NCBI GenBank assembly: GCA_964452045.1
Contig: CAYVKM010000003.1
Location: 36,334 to 100,333, forward strand
Direction: 5' to 3'
Origin: CAYVKM01 sp964452045
GTDB taxonomy: Bacteria; Calditrichota; Calditrichia; RBG-13-44-9
DNA length: 64,000 bases
In this document: piece after piece, positions 1-8,902 of the stretch
Layout of the letters: every line of letters starts with the position of its first letter
Numbering within the stretch: the first letter of the stretch is position 1
Translations under genes and position numbers: made by a program
The notes under the pieces: model-generated
Seen by the model: only the letters and a program-made list of their open reading frames with translations
What the model was told of the DNA's origin: nothing
Databases searched by the model: none

Positions 1-1079
1 CGTTTGGCAATTTTAGGATCAAGGTCTAATTCAGAGGCCATAATTCCCGCCAAATAAGAGACTTCCAGACAGTGTTTTAAAACATTCTGACCATAGGAAG
101 TTAGGTATTTTAATTTACCCAGCATTTCAATAATTTCGTCAGGCAATCCATGGACACCTGCGTCCAGCATGGCCTGTTCACCAATGTCCCGGAATGATGC
201 TTTTACTTCTTCCTCCGTTTTTTGAACAACTTCTTCGATTCGGGCGGGATGTATCCGTCCGTCAAGAATAAGTTTCTCCATGGCAATTTTGGCAATCTCC
301 CGGCGAAAGCTGTTATAGGATGATAGGATGACTATTTCGGGAGTGTCGTCAATAATCACATCTACACCGGAAGCTAATTCGAAAGCCCTGATGTTCCGTC
401 CCTCGCGACCGATAATCCGCCCCTTCATGTCATCATTGGGAAGGGTGACCACCGATACTGTTGCCTCTGCCGATTGTTCCGCCGCAGTCTGTTGGATGGC
501 TGACACGACCACTTCTAGTGCTTTTCGTTTACCAATAAGTTTAGCTTCATCAATAAGTGCATTAACCAGTTTCATCCCCTCGGTTTCAGCCTCTTTTTCC
601 ATATCTTTTATTAGTAATTGCTTGGCTTCCTCGCGAGTAAGCCCTGAAATTTCTTCCAGTTTTTGTACCTGTTCGGAAAGAAGTGTATTTAATTCCAGAG
701 TCTTATCCTGGACGTATTTTTCTTTATCAGTTAGTTGCTTTTCTAATTTTAAAACATCTTTTTCTTTTTTTTCTATGATTTCGGCTTTTCGGTCAATCTC
801 CAGCTCTTTTTGGTCTAAAAGATTCTCCTGCTTTTGGAGGTTTTCTTTTTTACTCTCAATTTCTTTTTCGAGTTTTTGTTTATTTTCAAATAACTCTTCC
901 TGAACTTCAATTAGCTTTTCTTTTTTGAGAGACTCTGCCTCCGATTTTGCATCTTCAAGAATGTTTTTAGCTTCTTCACGGGCTGAAATTAATTTACTAC
1001 CAGCTGTTATTTTGAGAAAAATCCACAGACTGACCGAGCCGACTACCAGGCCAATAAGGCCGCTGATGATCCAAATCAT
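1..1079 (-). CDS. rny: Ribonuclease Y, 3' end outside the window
   Basis: Membrane-anchored endoribonuclease that starts mRNA decay. The visible 359 residues show an N-terminal membrane helix (about residues 3-22), a long charged coiled coil (about 25-150), and a KH domain with the GRIIGREGRN motif. The window edge cuts the gene just after LAGIMASELDLDPKIAKR, immediately before the expected HD-domain motif, so the catalytic HD residues are not visible. The ATG at 1079 is preceded by a strong ribosome binding site (GGAGG, nine bases upstream). It lies downstream of zapA and a probable 6S RNA on the same strand. Known family features match throughout; only completeness is uncertain. Confidence 0.95.
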   Translation of the reverse strand, partial: MIWIISGLIGLVVGSVSLWIFLKITAGSKLISAREEAKNILEDAKSEAESLKKEKLIEVQEELFENKQKLEKEIESKKENLQKQENLLDQKELEIDRKAEIIEKKEKDVLKLEKQLTDKEKYVQDKTLELNTLLSEQVQKLEEISGLTREEAKQLLIKDMEKEAETEGMKLVNALIDEAKLIGKRKALEVVVSAIQQTAAEQSAEATVSVVTLPNDDMKGRIIGREGRNIRAFELASGVDVIIDDTPEIVILSSYNSFRREIAKIAMEKLILDGRIHPARIEEVVQKTEEEVKASFRDIGEQAMLDAGVHGLPDEIIEMLGKLKYLTSYGQNVLKHCLEVSYLAGIMASELDLDPKIAK

Positions 1080-1163
1080 ACTTTCTTTCCTCCGTCGCTT
1101 TCATCGTGGCAGTCACTCTGTTTGCTCATGTTAAATATTTCATTGTCTTTTAATTAATATAAA

Positions 1164-1337
1164 ATCCCTGAACCATTTGGGCGAATTTGGAAAAGAACCG
1201 GTTCAAACACGGTGGGTGCCCGCCTAAACGGTTCACGCTTCCTCCTCGAAGGAGGCTTGCATTAGACGCCCAGAGTCAAGCTCCCTTTTTCATAGTGTTG
1301 GTTCTTCCCAAATTACGACCCAACCTGATCCAGGGAC
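1164..1337 (-). ncRNA. ssrS: Probable 6S RNA between zapA and rny
   Basis: A 174-base stretch whose ends pair: TCCCTG at the 5' end matches CAGGGA at the 3' end, and the adjoining AGGTTGGG and CCCAAATGGTT segments extend the stem. Inside are a GC-rich apical hairpin (GCCTCC, TTCG-rich loop, GGAGG) and unpaired purine-rich stretches, as expected for the 6S long hairpin with a central bubble. Length and position fit: 6S RNA is often encoded directly after zapA. 6S RNA binds RNA polymerase holoenzyme and damps transcription in stationary phase. The RNA would begin at the zapA stop codon, so it may be processed from a zapA transcript. The call rests on hand-folding and position, without a covariance-model score. 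Confidence 0.7.
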
Positions 1338-1642
1338 TATTTTAAAAAATCTGAAAACTGATTCAGATAGTTGTCTAAATTCTCCGTTATTTCTTCGCTC
1401 GTCGATTCTATTTCTTTTACTAAATTTTCATATTTCTGTTTCAAACGAAAAAGTTCATCACCAAGATTTATGGCAGTTAAAACGGCGATCTTTAGCTGGG
1501 ATTTCACCGGAAGTCCTTCGCCCAATCGCTTCATTTTCTGATCGATATAGGTTGCCAATTCCTGAATATACTGAGGATCCGCATCGGATTTCAGTGCGTA
1601 CTCAGCTCCCATAATATTTACTTTTATTGAGTTCTTTTCCAT
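1337..1642 (-). CDS. zapA: Cell division protein ZapA
   Basis: Small FtsZ-associated protein that bundles FtsZ filaments at the division septum. The 101 residues have the ZapA order: an N-terminal beta-rich head (KVNIMGAEYALKSDADPQYIQELA) followed by a helix (VKSQLKIAVLTAINLGDELF) and a C-terminal coiled coil. The length is normal for the family. It follows a small coiled-coil gene 39 bases upstream and is followed at its stop codon by the probable 6S RNA. Synteny with pheT upstream and rny downstream supports the call. Confidence 0.9.
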   Translation of the reverse strand: MEKNSIKVNIMGAEYALKSDADPQYIQELATYIDQKMKRLGEGLPVKSQLKIAVLTAINLGDELFRLKQKYENLVKEIESTSEEITENLDNYLNQFSDFLK

Positions 1643-1681
1643 CTGACACTGTTCAATAGTTATGTTTTCATTATGAAAATG

Positions 1682-1978
1682 TTAAAGATGTATTTGATCT
1701 AACTTAACTGCAAGGCGATCTATTTTTGTTTTAATGGTCTTTTCCTTCTCCTTTAAAGTTTTATTTTCCTTTTTTAATTGTTTAATCTCCTCTTCCAGCT
1801 CCGAAGTTTTCGATTCAACTGAATAGTTCTTCAACTTATCTTCCAAATCCTTAATTCTTTTCTGCAACTCCAAATTCTGCTCGGAAAACTTTTTCAGTAA
1901 TGCCAGGGTACGCTGTATTCGTGCAAGTAAACTTTTGAAATTGGTCAGGACAATTTTAATTTCCGGATCCACAATCAT
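1682..1978 (-). CDS. Small coiled-coil protein, ZapB-like
   Basis: A 98-residue, almost wholly helical protein rich in Lys, Glu and Leu. From about residue 25 onward it has heptad spacing (LEDKLKNYSV, ELEEEIKQLKKENKTLKEKE), so it should form a parallel or antiparallel coiled coil. Its start overlaps the pheT stop by four bases (ATGA), implying translational coupling, and zapA follows 39 bases later. Position and shape suggest a ZapB-type division factor that partners ZapA. Coiled coils carry little family signal, so function is inferred from context. Confidence 0.6.
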   Translation of the reverse strand: MIVDPEIKIVLTNFKSLLARIQRTLALLKKFSEQNLELQKRIKDLEDKLKNYSVESKTSELEEEIKQLKKENKTLKEKEKTIKTKIDRLAVKLDQIHL

Positions 1979-4350
1979 GTCCTTAATTTTGCTTCAAATT
2001 TCTTTTCCAGCGACTTCAAAATTTTATTCAATAATTGTGTCACTTCTTCTTCAGTTAATGTTCGTGCCCCGGACTGAAATGTTAATCGAAATCCTACACT
2101 TTTCTTGTTTGCTTCAATCTGGGTGCCCGAGTAAATGTCAAACAACTCCAGCTTTTTCAGCAAACTTCCACCCTCACTATAGATGAGTTTGGCGATGCTT
2201 CCGGATTCGATATCCTGATCCACAATTAAAGCCAAATCTCTTTCTACAGATGGAAAGCGTGGAATGGGGGTGTATTTTTTTTCTCTTCGAAGGTGCTTAA
2301 ATAAACTCGTTACTGAGATCTCGGCGACAAAAGCCTCTTCCTCGATCTCAAAAAAAGAAGCAATTTTATACTTTAATTTACCTAAAAATCCAAGCGTCTC
2401 ATCTTTTGACTGCAAACCCAATCCATCGCCTTCCAGGGCAAAAGCAGAATAAGAAATAAATTGCCAGTTGTCAAGGGATATTTTGTGAGCAATTGCTTCA
2501 ACAAGTCCTTTAATATCATAAAAATCATTATTTTGATGGTTGGAAAACCACATGTCAAATTCCCGTTTTCCGAGCAGACCGATTACCAATTTTGTGTCCT
2601 CAGAAGGAAGACTGTTTTCTTTTTGAGGGGGGATGAAAACACGATTTATTTCAAAAAGTTTGAGGTTTTTGATTTGCCTGTTCCGGTTATATTGCAATGT
2701 CATTGCCATACTTGGGATAAGAGAATTTCGAAGCCCATCCATATCCTTTGATATCGGATTAAGAACCGGATAAATTTTTTCACCGGTGAGTTTTTCCCAG
2801 ACTTGCGAATTAATCATGCTACCGGTGATAATTTCCTGCAAACCAAATCCGGTTAGAATATCTTTTAAATTGTCAATAAAAATATCCAGTTCATTGAAAT
2901 GAATATCATAATCGATCTTGACCTTGTCACTCGCCTCGATATTGTCCAAACCGTATAATCGGGCAACTTCTTCGGCCAGGTCAGTGGATGTGGAAAGATC
3001 CGGTCTGAAAGTGGGAACAAGTACCGTGTCGTTTTCAACCTTAAGCTCGATGCTTTCTAATATCTTTTTTACTTGAGTACGTGAAAAACGCGTTCCAAGT
3101 AGATTATTTATTTTTGTTAATTCCAGAGGAATTTTACGCGGATGAATTTTAGTGGGATAAGCATCAACCACACCACCATAAATCTGTCCTCCTGCTACCT
3201 CCCGGATAAGTTGAGCAGCCCGGTCCAGTGCATAGATATTCCCATTAGGATCAGCTCCTCTTTCAAATCGCTGGGAAGCCTCGGTTGAAAGTCCCAGATA
3301 ACGTGCGCTAATCTGAATTGACTCCGGTCGGAAATAGGCGCTTTCCAGTAATATATTTTTAGTTCCCAAATTTACTTCCGAATTCTGTCCCCCCATTATC
3401 CCGCCAATTGCCACCGGTTTTTTAGCATCACAGATAAGGATCGTCCTTTGATTTAGAGTTCTTTCCAGATCATCCAGGGTGGTAAATTTTTCTCCTTTAC
3501 CGGATTCTCTGACAATTATTTTATTCCCTTCAATAAGATCCAGGTCAAAAGCGTGTAAAGGATGCCCGGTTTCCATGAGTACATAATTGGTGACATCCAC
3601 AATGTTATTGATAGACCTCAACCCCACTGATTCCAATCGTTCTACTAACCATCGGGGAGAATCTCCCACGGTAACATTTTTCAGCACCCGGGCAGAATAA
3701 CGGGGGCACCCTTTCGGTGTGTCGATTTGAATCTTAATTTGAGAAGATGCCGATGCTTTTTCTTCCATCAGTTGGATTTTTGGTTTGCGAAGTTTTTGCT
3801 GGGTTAAAGTGGCTACTTCCCGGGCAATACCGATATGACTTAAACAGTCCGGTCTGTTGGGTGTCACGGCCAAATCAAAAATATAATCAGATTTAAATTG
3901 TAAGGCTTTATGCAGGGGCTCCCCAATTTTTAATGATCCGTCCAATACCCAGATACCTTCGGACTTGTCCGATAATCCCAGTTCGGCTTCAGAGCAGATC
4001 ATGCCTTCCGAATAAATTTCTCTGATTTTGGTTTTTTTAATTTTTAAGCCGTTTGGAAGTTCAGCACCAATCAGTGCAACTGGAACTGTTTGTTTTTTAG
4101 CAACATTTGGTGCACCGCAAATAATAGCGTACTGTTTTTTGCCCGTATCCACTTCACAGATTTTAAGTTTATCCGCATTTGGGTGATCTGCCACCGATAA
4201 TACCCGACCAACCAAAACTCCAGGATAATCCAGCGTCTTTTCAATAATTTCTTCAACTTCCAAACCGGATAGCGATAACTGGTTTGCTAACTCCCGAGGT
4301 TTAACTTTCATAACTACATAATCCTGCAGCCAGTTATATGAAATCTTCAT
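1975..4350 (-). CDS. pheT: Phenylalanine-tRNA ligase beta subunit
   Basis: The large subunit of the (alpha-beta)2 synthetase that charges tRNA-Phe. The 791 residues show the full bacterial domain order: an N-terminal MKISYNWLQDYV segment, an EMAP-type tRNA-binding fold (about 40-150), the B3/B4 editing region (CPRYSARVL, HPLHAFDLDLI), the B5 domain, a catalytic-like core, and a C-terminal ferredoxin-fold anticodon-binding domain (RFPSVERDLALIVD). Length is typical. It lies 28 bases after pheS and overlaps the next small gene by four bases, so the group is one operon. Confidence 0.97.
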   Translation of the reverse strand: MKISYNWLQDYVVMKVKPRELANQLSLSGLEVEEIIEKTLDYPGVLVGRVLSVADHPNADKLKICEVDTGKKQYAIICGAPNVAKKQTVPVALIGAELPNGLKIKKTKIREIYSEGMICSEAELGLSDKSEGIWVLDGSLKIGEPLHKALQFKSDYIFDLAVTPNRPDCLSHIGIAREVATLTQQKLRKPKIQLMEEKASASSQIKIQIDTPKGCPRYSARVLKNVTVGDSPRWLVERLESVGLRSINNIVDVTNYVLMETGHPLHAFDLDLIEGNKIIVRESGKGEKFTTLDDLERTLNQRTILICDAKKPVAIGGIMGGQNSEVNLGTKNILLESAYFRPESIQISARYLGLSTEASQRFERGADPNGNIYALDRAAQLIREVAGGQIYGGVVDAYPTKIHPRKIPLELTKINNLLGTRFSRTQVKKILESIELKVENDTVLVPTFRPDLSTSTDLAEEVARLYGLDNIEASDKVKIDYDIHFNELDIFIDNLKDILTGFGLQEIITGSMINSQVWEKLTGEKIYPVLNPISKDMDGLRNSLIPSMAMTLQYNRNRQIKNLKLFEINRVFIPPQKENSLPSEDTKLVIGLLGKREFDMWFSNHQNNDFYDIKGLVEAIAHKISLDNWQFISYSAFALEGDGLGLQSKDETLGFLGKLKYKIASFFEIEEEAFVAEISVTSLFKHLRREKKYTPIPRFPSVERDLALIVDQDIESGSIAKLIYSEGGSLLKKLELFDIYSGTQIEANKKSVGFRLTFQSGARTLTEEEVTQLLNKILKSLEKKFEAKLRT

Positions 4351-4378
4351 TTACTTGCCTTTATCCTTGATAGTTTTT

Positions 4379-5383
4379 CTAAAATTGTTCCAGAAAACGG
4401 AGGTCATTCTCAAAAAAGAGGCGGATATCATCAATGTCATACTTCAGCATGGCAATTCGATCGACACCCATACCGAAGGCATAACCGGTGTAAATCTCCG
4501 GATCGTATCCCACCGCTTTAAAAACATTGGGATGGACCATGCCAGCCCCCGAAATCTCCACCCATCCGGTATATTTACAAACTTTACAACCCTTCCCTCT
4601 GCAGAATGGACAGTTAAAATCATATTCCATACTGGGTTCGGTAAAGGGGAAGAAGCTTGGGCGAAAACGGACATGAATTTCTTTACCAAACATATATTTG
4701 GCGAATTCCTGAATCACGGCTTTTAAATCCCCAAAGTTGATTCCCTTATCAACGAACAAGCCTTCCACCTGATGGAAGAAAGGGGAATGGCTGGCATCGG
4801 GTGTATCCCGCCGGTAAACCCGGCCGGGAGCAATAATCCTTACCGGAGGGGGCTGTTTCATCATGGTGCGAATCTGTACCGGAGAGGTATGAGTCCGGAG
4901 CAAAATGTCCTGGCTGATAAAGAGTGTATCCTGCATATCCCGGGCGGGATGATTTTCGGGAAAATTGAGGGCACCAAAATTATAAAAATCGGTTTCGACC
5001 TCCGGACCATCTGCGATGCTGAATCCCAGATTTAAAAAAAATCTTTTCATCTCATTAAGCACCTGGGTGAGGGGGTGTTTTCTGCCGATAAACGGCATTC
5101 GTCCAGGTAAGGTAGTGTCTAATTTCTTGCTGGTTTTCTTCTGCTCAAATTTCGATTTTGCTTCCTGCAGCTTTTCTTCAATCAGGTTCCGGATTTCATT
5201 AATCTCTTTTCCCAGTTTGGGTCGCTCCGTAGGGTCTGCATTTTTGAGTGACTGATACAGATTCTGGATCTGTCCCTTCTTTCCCAGGTAAGAGACACGT
5301 AGTGTTTCGAATTCCTTAAAATTGTTAACTTTTTGAATAGCCGATAGAAATGAGGTTTTGATTTGTTGAATCTTCTTTTCCAT
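4379..5383 (-). CDS. pheS: Phenylalanine-tRNA ligase alpha subunit
   Basis: Catalytic subunit forming Phe-AMP and Phe-tRNA. The 334 residues begin with the helical coiled-coil arm. Class II core motifs follow: FYNFGALNFPENHPARDMQD, HTSPVQIR, GRVYRRDTPDASHSPFFHQ, and GMGVDRIAMLKY near the C terminus. A cysteine-rich insert (CPFCRGKGCKVC, about residue 260) precedes GWVEISGAGMVHPNV. It looks like a metal knuckle and occurs in many PheS proteins. A rho-independent terminator lies upstream, so pheS-pheT is likely transcribed separately from infC-rpmI-rplT. Confidence 0.97.
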   Translation of the reverse strand: MEKKIQQIKTSFLSAIQKVNNFKEFETLRVSYLGKKGQIQNLYQSLKNADPTERPKLGKEINEIRNLIEEKLQEAKSKFEQKKTSKKLDTTLPGRMPFIGRKHPLTQVLNEMKRFFLNLGFSIADGPEVETDFYNFGALNFPENHPARDMQDTLFISQDILLRTHTSPVQIRTMMKQPPPVRIIAPGRVYRRDTPDASHSPFFHQVEGLFVDKGINFGDLKAVIQEFAKYMFGKEIHVRFRPSFFPFTEPSMEYDFNCPFCRGKGCKVCKYTGWVEISGAGMVHPNVFKAVGYDPEIYTGYAFGMGVDRIAMLKYDIDDIRLFFENDLRFLEQF

Positions 5384-5496
5384 TTCAGCCTTTGTTATAA
5401 AATGACGGTAAAGCTATTTTTAAAGCGTTTTTCAGATTTTGCTTTCTCTTTTGCATGTCTGATAAATTAAGAACTTATACAAATCAAGAAAAAAAA

Positions 5497-5521
5497 AGGA
5501 ATTGAAAAAATTCCAATTCCT
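5497..5521 (-). terminator. Rho-independent terminator after rplT
   Basis: On the minus strand AGGAATTG and CAATTCCT form a perfect 8-bp stem with a nine-base loop, followed by a run of nine T. It lies 29 bases past the rplT stop and ahead of pheS, which separates the two transcription units. Confidence 0.85.
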
Positions 5522-5549
5522 GTAATTTTTCAAGAAAAGAACAGTCTCA

Positions 5550-5897
5550 TCATGCACTTACTTGCTGGACAAGTTCTTTGAATGCATTGGGTTCATGCAT
5601 CGCCAGATGCGCAAGTGACTTTCGGTCCAGGTCTATACTTTTCTCTTTCAGACCATTAATCAGTTTCGAATAAGAAGTACCATTCAACCGGCAGGCGGCA
5701 TTGATCCGAACAATCCACAGCGCCCGAAAATGTCTTTTCTTCTGTCGTCTGTCCCGGTAGGCATATTGTAACCCTTTTTCGACCTGGTCTTTAGCAGTTT
5801 TATATAATTTCCCCCGGGAAAGTCGATATCCTTTGGCCATCTTGAGTATTTTTTTATGCCGGCCTTTGGCCGCCACATTATTTGTTGCTCTTGGCAT
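5550..5897 (-). CDS. rplT: 50S ribosomal protein L20
   Basis: A 115-residue basic protein that binds 23S rRNA early in assembly of the large subunit. It opens with MPRATNNVAAKGRHKKILK and contains GYRLSRGKLYKTAKDQVEKG and RDRRQKKRHFRALWIVRINAA, the standard L20 pattern. It is 19 bases after rpmI in the infC-rpmI-rplT operon. In other bacteria L20 represses this operon by binding its mRNA, but I see no obvious L20-like fold in the short spacers here. Confidence 0.97.
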   Translation of the reverse strand: MPRATNNVAAKGRHKKILKMAKGYRLSRGKLYKTAKDQVEKGLQYAYRDRRQKKRHFRALWIVRINAACRLNGTSYSKLINGLKEKSIDLDRKSLAHLAMHEPNAFKELVQQVSA

Positions 5898-5916
5898 TGT
5901 ATCCTCCGATATTTTC

Positions 5917-6111
5917 TTATTCTAAAATCATCTTATGTGCACGGGCCTCATCCACCGGATGTAAATAAGCCGGTTTTCTCAGGTTCCTTTTGCGCTTCTG
6001 ACTTTTACTGGTCAAAATGTGGCTCTTATATGCCCGGCGGGATTTTATTTTTCCTGAGGCCGTGACTTTAAATCGTTTTTTTGCTCCACGGCAAGATTTC
6101 ATTTTTGGCAT
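5917..6111 (-). CDS. rpmI: 50S ribosomal protein L35
   Basis: A 64-residue, very basic ribosomal protein. It begins [20 protein letters not shown] and continues with [20 protein letters not shown] and [10 protein letters not shown], as L35 does. It sits between infC (31 bases upstream) and rplT (19 bases downstream), the near-universal gene order. Confidence 0.97.
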   Translation of the reverse strand: MPKMKSCRGAKKRFKVTASGKIKSRRAYKSHILTSKSQKRKRNLRKPAYLHPVDEARAHKMILE

Positions 6112-6142
6112 TGGTTATTCCCTTCTATAGATTTTTGTAATT

Positions 6143-6658
6143 CTAATTTTTGGCTGCAAGTACCATGATCATTCGGCGTCCTTCCATTTTCGGCTCGCTC
6201 TCAATCTTTGCCACATCGTCCAACATTTCCTGAACCCGTTCCAGAAGTTCCCGTCCGAAATCCTGGTAAGCCATTTCCCGGCCACGGAACAGCATCGTTA
6301 CTTTTACCTTGTTTTTTTGTTCCAGAAATTTTCTGGCATGTTTAATTTTTGTTTCTAGGTCGTGATCATCTGTTCTGGGACGGAGCCGAATTTCTTTCAC
6401 CGTGATGGTGTGTTGTTTCTTTTTACTTATTTTTTCCTTTTTACTTTGTTCATACTTGTATTTACCGTAATCCATTATTCGGCAAACAGGGGGTTTAGAA
6501 TTTGGTGCCACTTCAACCAAATCTAAACCGTAACCTTCGGCTTTTTTTAATGCTTCTTCTGTAGAGACAACTCCAATTTGCTCGCCATCCGGAGCAATTA
6601 ACCGAACACTTTGTACTCTGATTTGCTCATTGATCCGAACATCTGTCTCTTTACTAAT
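6143..6658 (-). CDS. infC: Translation initiation factor IF-3, ATT start
   Basis: IF-3 binds the 30S subunit, prevents premature subunit joining and proofreads the start codon. The 171-residue reading frame has the usual N domain (DVRINEQIRVQSVRLIAPDG, then EEALKKAEGYGLDLVEVAPN) and C domain (RPRTDDHDLETKIKHARKFL, GREMAYQDFGRELL). No ATG, GTG or TTG precedes the conserved N domain in frame; the first TTG falls inside it, at LVEVAP. A strong AGGAGG lies five bases before an in-frame ATT at 6656-6658, which gives a normal N terminus. An ATT start is known for infC in E. coli, where it allows self-regulation through IF-3 proofreading. It follows thrS by 18 bases. Confidence 0.93.
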   Translation of the reverse strand: MSKETDVRINEQIRVQSVRLIAPDGEQIGVVSTEEALKKAEGYGLDLVEVAPNSKPPVCRIMDYGKYKYEQSKKEKISKKKQHTITVKEIRLRPRTDDHDLETKIKHARKFLEQKNKVKVTMLFRGREMAYQDFGRELLERVQEMLDDVAKIESEPKMEGRRMIMVLAAKN

Positions 6659-6676
6659 AAATGCCTCCTGATATTT

Positions 6677-8602
6677 TTAATTTTTACTTTTAATTTGATC
6701 GTTCAGTTGTTTCAAAAAATCATCAATTCCTGATTTACCCAGGTCGCCTTTTCCCTTTTGCCGCACTGAAATCAATTTCGTTTCTTCTTCCCGGTCACCA
6801 AGAATTACCATATAAGGGACTTTGTGTACTTCCGCTTCCCGGATTTTATAGCCTACCTTTTCGTTTCTCAAATCTAATTCAGCCCTGATTCCCTCTTTGC
6901 GTAAGGTGTCAAAAATCTTTTGGGCATAACCAAGATGTTTTTCAGAAATAGGGATCACCTGTACCTGTACCGGTGCCAGCCAAAGGGGAAATGCCCCGGC
7001 AAAATGTTCAATCATCACCCCAAAAAATCTTTCCACCGATCCCATAAGCGCTCGATGGATCATGATGCTTTGGTGCGCTTGGCCGTCCTCTCCGATAAAT
7101 TCCACCTGGAATCGTTCCGGAAGATTAAAATCCACTTGTATGGTTGAGCATTGCCAGGATCTTCCCAAAGAATCTTTAATTTTAATATCAATTTTGGGTC
7201 CGTAAAAAACACCTTCTCCCGGATCAACTTCATAGGGAAGTCCGCTTTTATCCAGCGCAGCCTTTAGGGCTTCAGTGGCCTTATCCCAATTCTCTACCGT
7301 CCCGACAAACTTTTCCGGCCGGGTGGACAGAAAGATCTCATATTCTGCGAATCCGAAGGTGCGCAAAATATATAATGTAAATTCAAGCACCCTGGAAATT
7401 TCTTCGTTCAGATTATCGGGAGTGCAGAAGATGTGTGCATCATCCTGGGTAAAACCACGCACCCTCATGAGTCCATGCAAGACACCCGATCTTTCATAAC
7501 GATAAACCGTACCGAGTTCAAACAACCGAATCGGTAAGTCGCGATAACTTCTGATATGCGATTTGTAAATGGTAAGATGAAACGGGCAGTTCATCGGTTT
7601 TAGCTGGTAATCTACCTCATCAATCGGCATGGGAGAATACATGTTTTCCCGGTAAAAACCGGTATGTCCGCTGGTTTGCCATAAATCTAACCGGGCGATA
7701 TGTGGGGTGTAGACCAGTTCATAACCATTTTTATAATGTTCCTCGATGGTAAATTGCTCCATTATCCGGCGAATGCGTGCTCCCTTCGGATGCCACAGGA
7801 TTAGCCCATTTCCAATCTCTTCATCAACGCTGTATAGATCCAGTTCCCGGCCCAGTTTTCGATGATCTCTCTTTTTTGCTTCTTCCAGTCGATGCAGATG
7901 TTCTTCCAGCATTTTCTTTTTAGGATAGGAAGTAGCATAGAGTCGTTGGAGCATTTTATTATGTTCATCGCCCCGCCAGTATGCACCGGCTACACTCAAT
8001 AATTTGAAATTTTTACCAATACGACCGGTAGAGGGCAGATGCGGTCCCCGGCACAAGTCGGTAAAATCTCCCTGGGAATAGGTCGAGATGTTCTCATATA
8101 AATCAGCGATTAGTTCAAGCTTTAAATCCTCATGTTGCTTTTTGAAGAAATCGACTGCCTCTTTCCGATCCAGTTCTCTGCGGACGATTGGGAAGTCCTT
8201 GTCCACAAGTTCATCCATCTCGGCTTCTATCTTTTCAAAATCTTCCGGTGAAAGGGGCCGATCGAGATCTATATCATAATAAAATCCATCTTCAATGGCC
8301 GGGCCAATTCCGAATTTAGTTTCGGGAAAAAGATGCTTCACTGCATGGGCCATCAGGTGAGCCGAACTGTGCCAGAAAACTTCCCGACCTTCTTTATCGT
8401 CAAAAGTGAGAATCCGTATCTCCGCATCTTCGTTAATGGACTCTGGCAAACTTTTTACCTGACCATTAACTTTAATCCCGGTAGCTTCCTTGGCCAGCCG
8501 GGAACTGATCTCCTGAACCAGTTCGAGGCCGGTAATACCCCGCGGATATTCCTTCACTTGGCCATCGGGGAATTTTATGTGAATTTTCTTCTTCATTCTC
8601 AT
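6677..8602 (-). CDS. thrS: Threonine-tRNA ligase
   Basis: Class II synthetase that charges tRNA-Thr. The 641 residues show the TGS domain (about 1-65), the editing domain with HSSAHLMAHAVKHLF and the C-R-G-P-H motif (about 70-235), the catalytic core with the zinc ligand in PMNCPFH and the motif RYERSGVLHGLMRVRGF, and the anticodon-binding domain from about residue 540. Length is typical. The spacer before the ATG has no recognisable ribosome binding site. An alternative in-frame ATG lies two codons downstream. It heads the thrS-infC-rpmI-rplT operon, directly downstream of tRNA-Val and its hairpin. Confidence 0.97.
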   Translation of the reverse strand: MRMKKKIHIKFPDGQVKEYPRGITGLELVQEISSRLAKEATGIKVNGQVKSLPESINEDAEIRILTFDDKEGREVFWHSSAHLMAHAVKHLFPETKFGIGPAIEDGFYYDIDLDRPLSPEDFEKIEAEMDELVDKDFPIVRRELDRKEAVDFFKKQHEDLKLELIADLYENISTYSQGDFTDLCRGPHLPSTGRIGKNFKLLSVAGAYWRGDEHNKMLQRLYATSYPKKKMLEEHLHRLEEAKKRDHRKLGRELDLYSVDEEIGNGLILWHPKGARIRRIMEQFTIEEHYKNGYELVYTPHIARLDLWQTSGHTGFYRENMYSPMPIDEVDYQLKPMNCPFHLTIYKSHIRSYRDLPIRLFELGTVYRYERSGVLHGLMRVRGFTQDDAHIFCTPDNLNEEISRVLEFTLYILRTFGFAEYEIFLSTRPEKFVGTVENWDKATEALKAALDKSGLPYEVDPGEGVFYGPKIDIKIKDSLGRSWQCSTIQVDFNLPERFQVEFIGEDGQAHQSIMIHRALMGSVERFFGVMIEHFAGAFPLWLAPVQVQVIPISEKHLGYAQKIFDTLRKEGIRAELDLRNEKVGYKIREAEVHKVPYMVILGDREEETKLISVRQKGKGDLGKSGIDDFLKQLNDQIKSKN

Positions 8603-8627
8603 TAGACAAAATTAAAACATTAAGAAA

Positions 8628-8650
8628 GCCACGAACCATGGATTCGTGGC
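8628..8650 (-). terminator. Probable terminator between tRNA-Val and thrS
   Basis: GCCACGAA and TTCGTGGC form a perfect 8-bp stem around a seven-base loop, beginning ten bases past the tRNA 3' end. The downstream strand is T-rich (TTTCTTAATGTTTTAATTTT) with no uninterrupted run. It may end the tRNA transcript or act as a leader structure for thrS, whose start codon is only 25 bases away. Confidence 0.55.
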
Positions 8651-8659
8651 CGAATTTCG

Positions 8660-8733
<74 letters not shown>

Positions 8734-8902
8734 AAACCACGCAAAAAGTGGCAAAAAATTTAACGCCTGACCTAAAGAAATGCAAGGGGAAATTAAAAGT
8801 TAAATTTGGTTTAAATAATATTTTAGAGTTCTAATTATATCACATCAATTTCCTTTTTCCTGCCAGAGAAAAATTTTGCGGTATTCTTCATTCATTCTGC
8901 TG

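Noticed and set aside
8603..8659. T-box leader for thrS
   Set aside because: The spacer is too short and has no T-box sequence or specifier loop.
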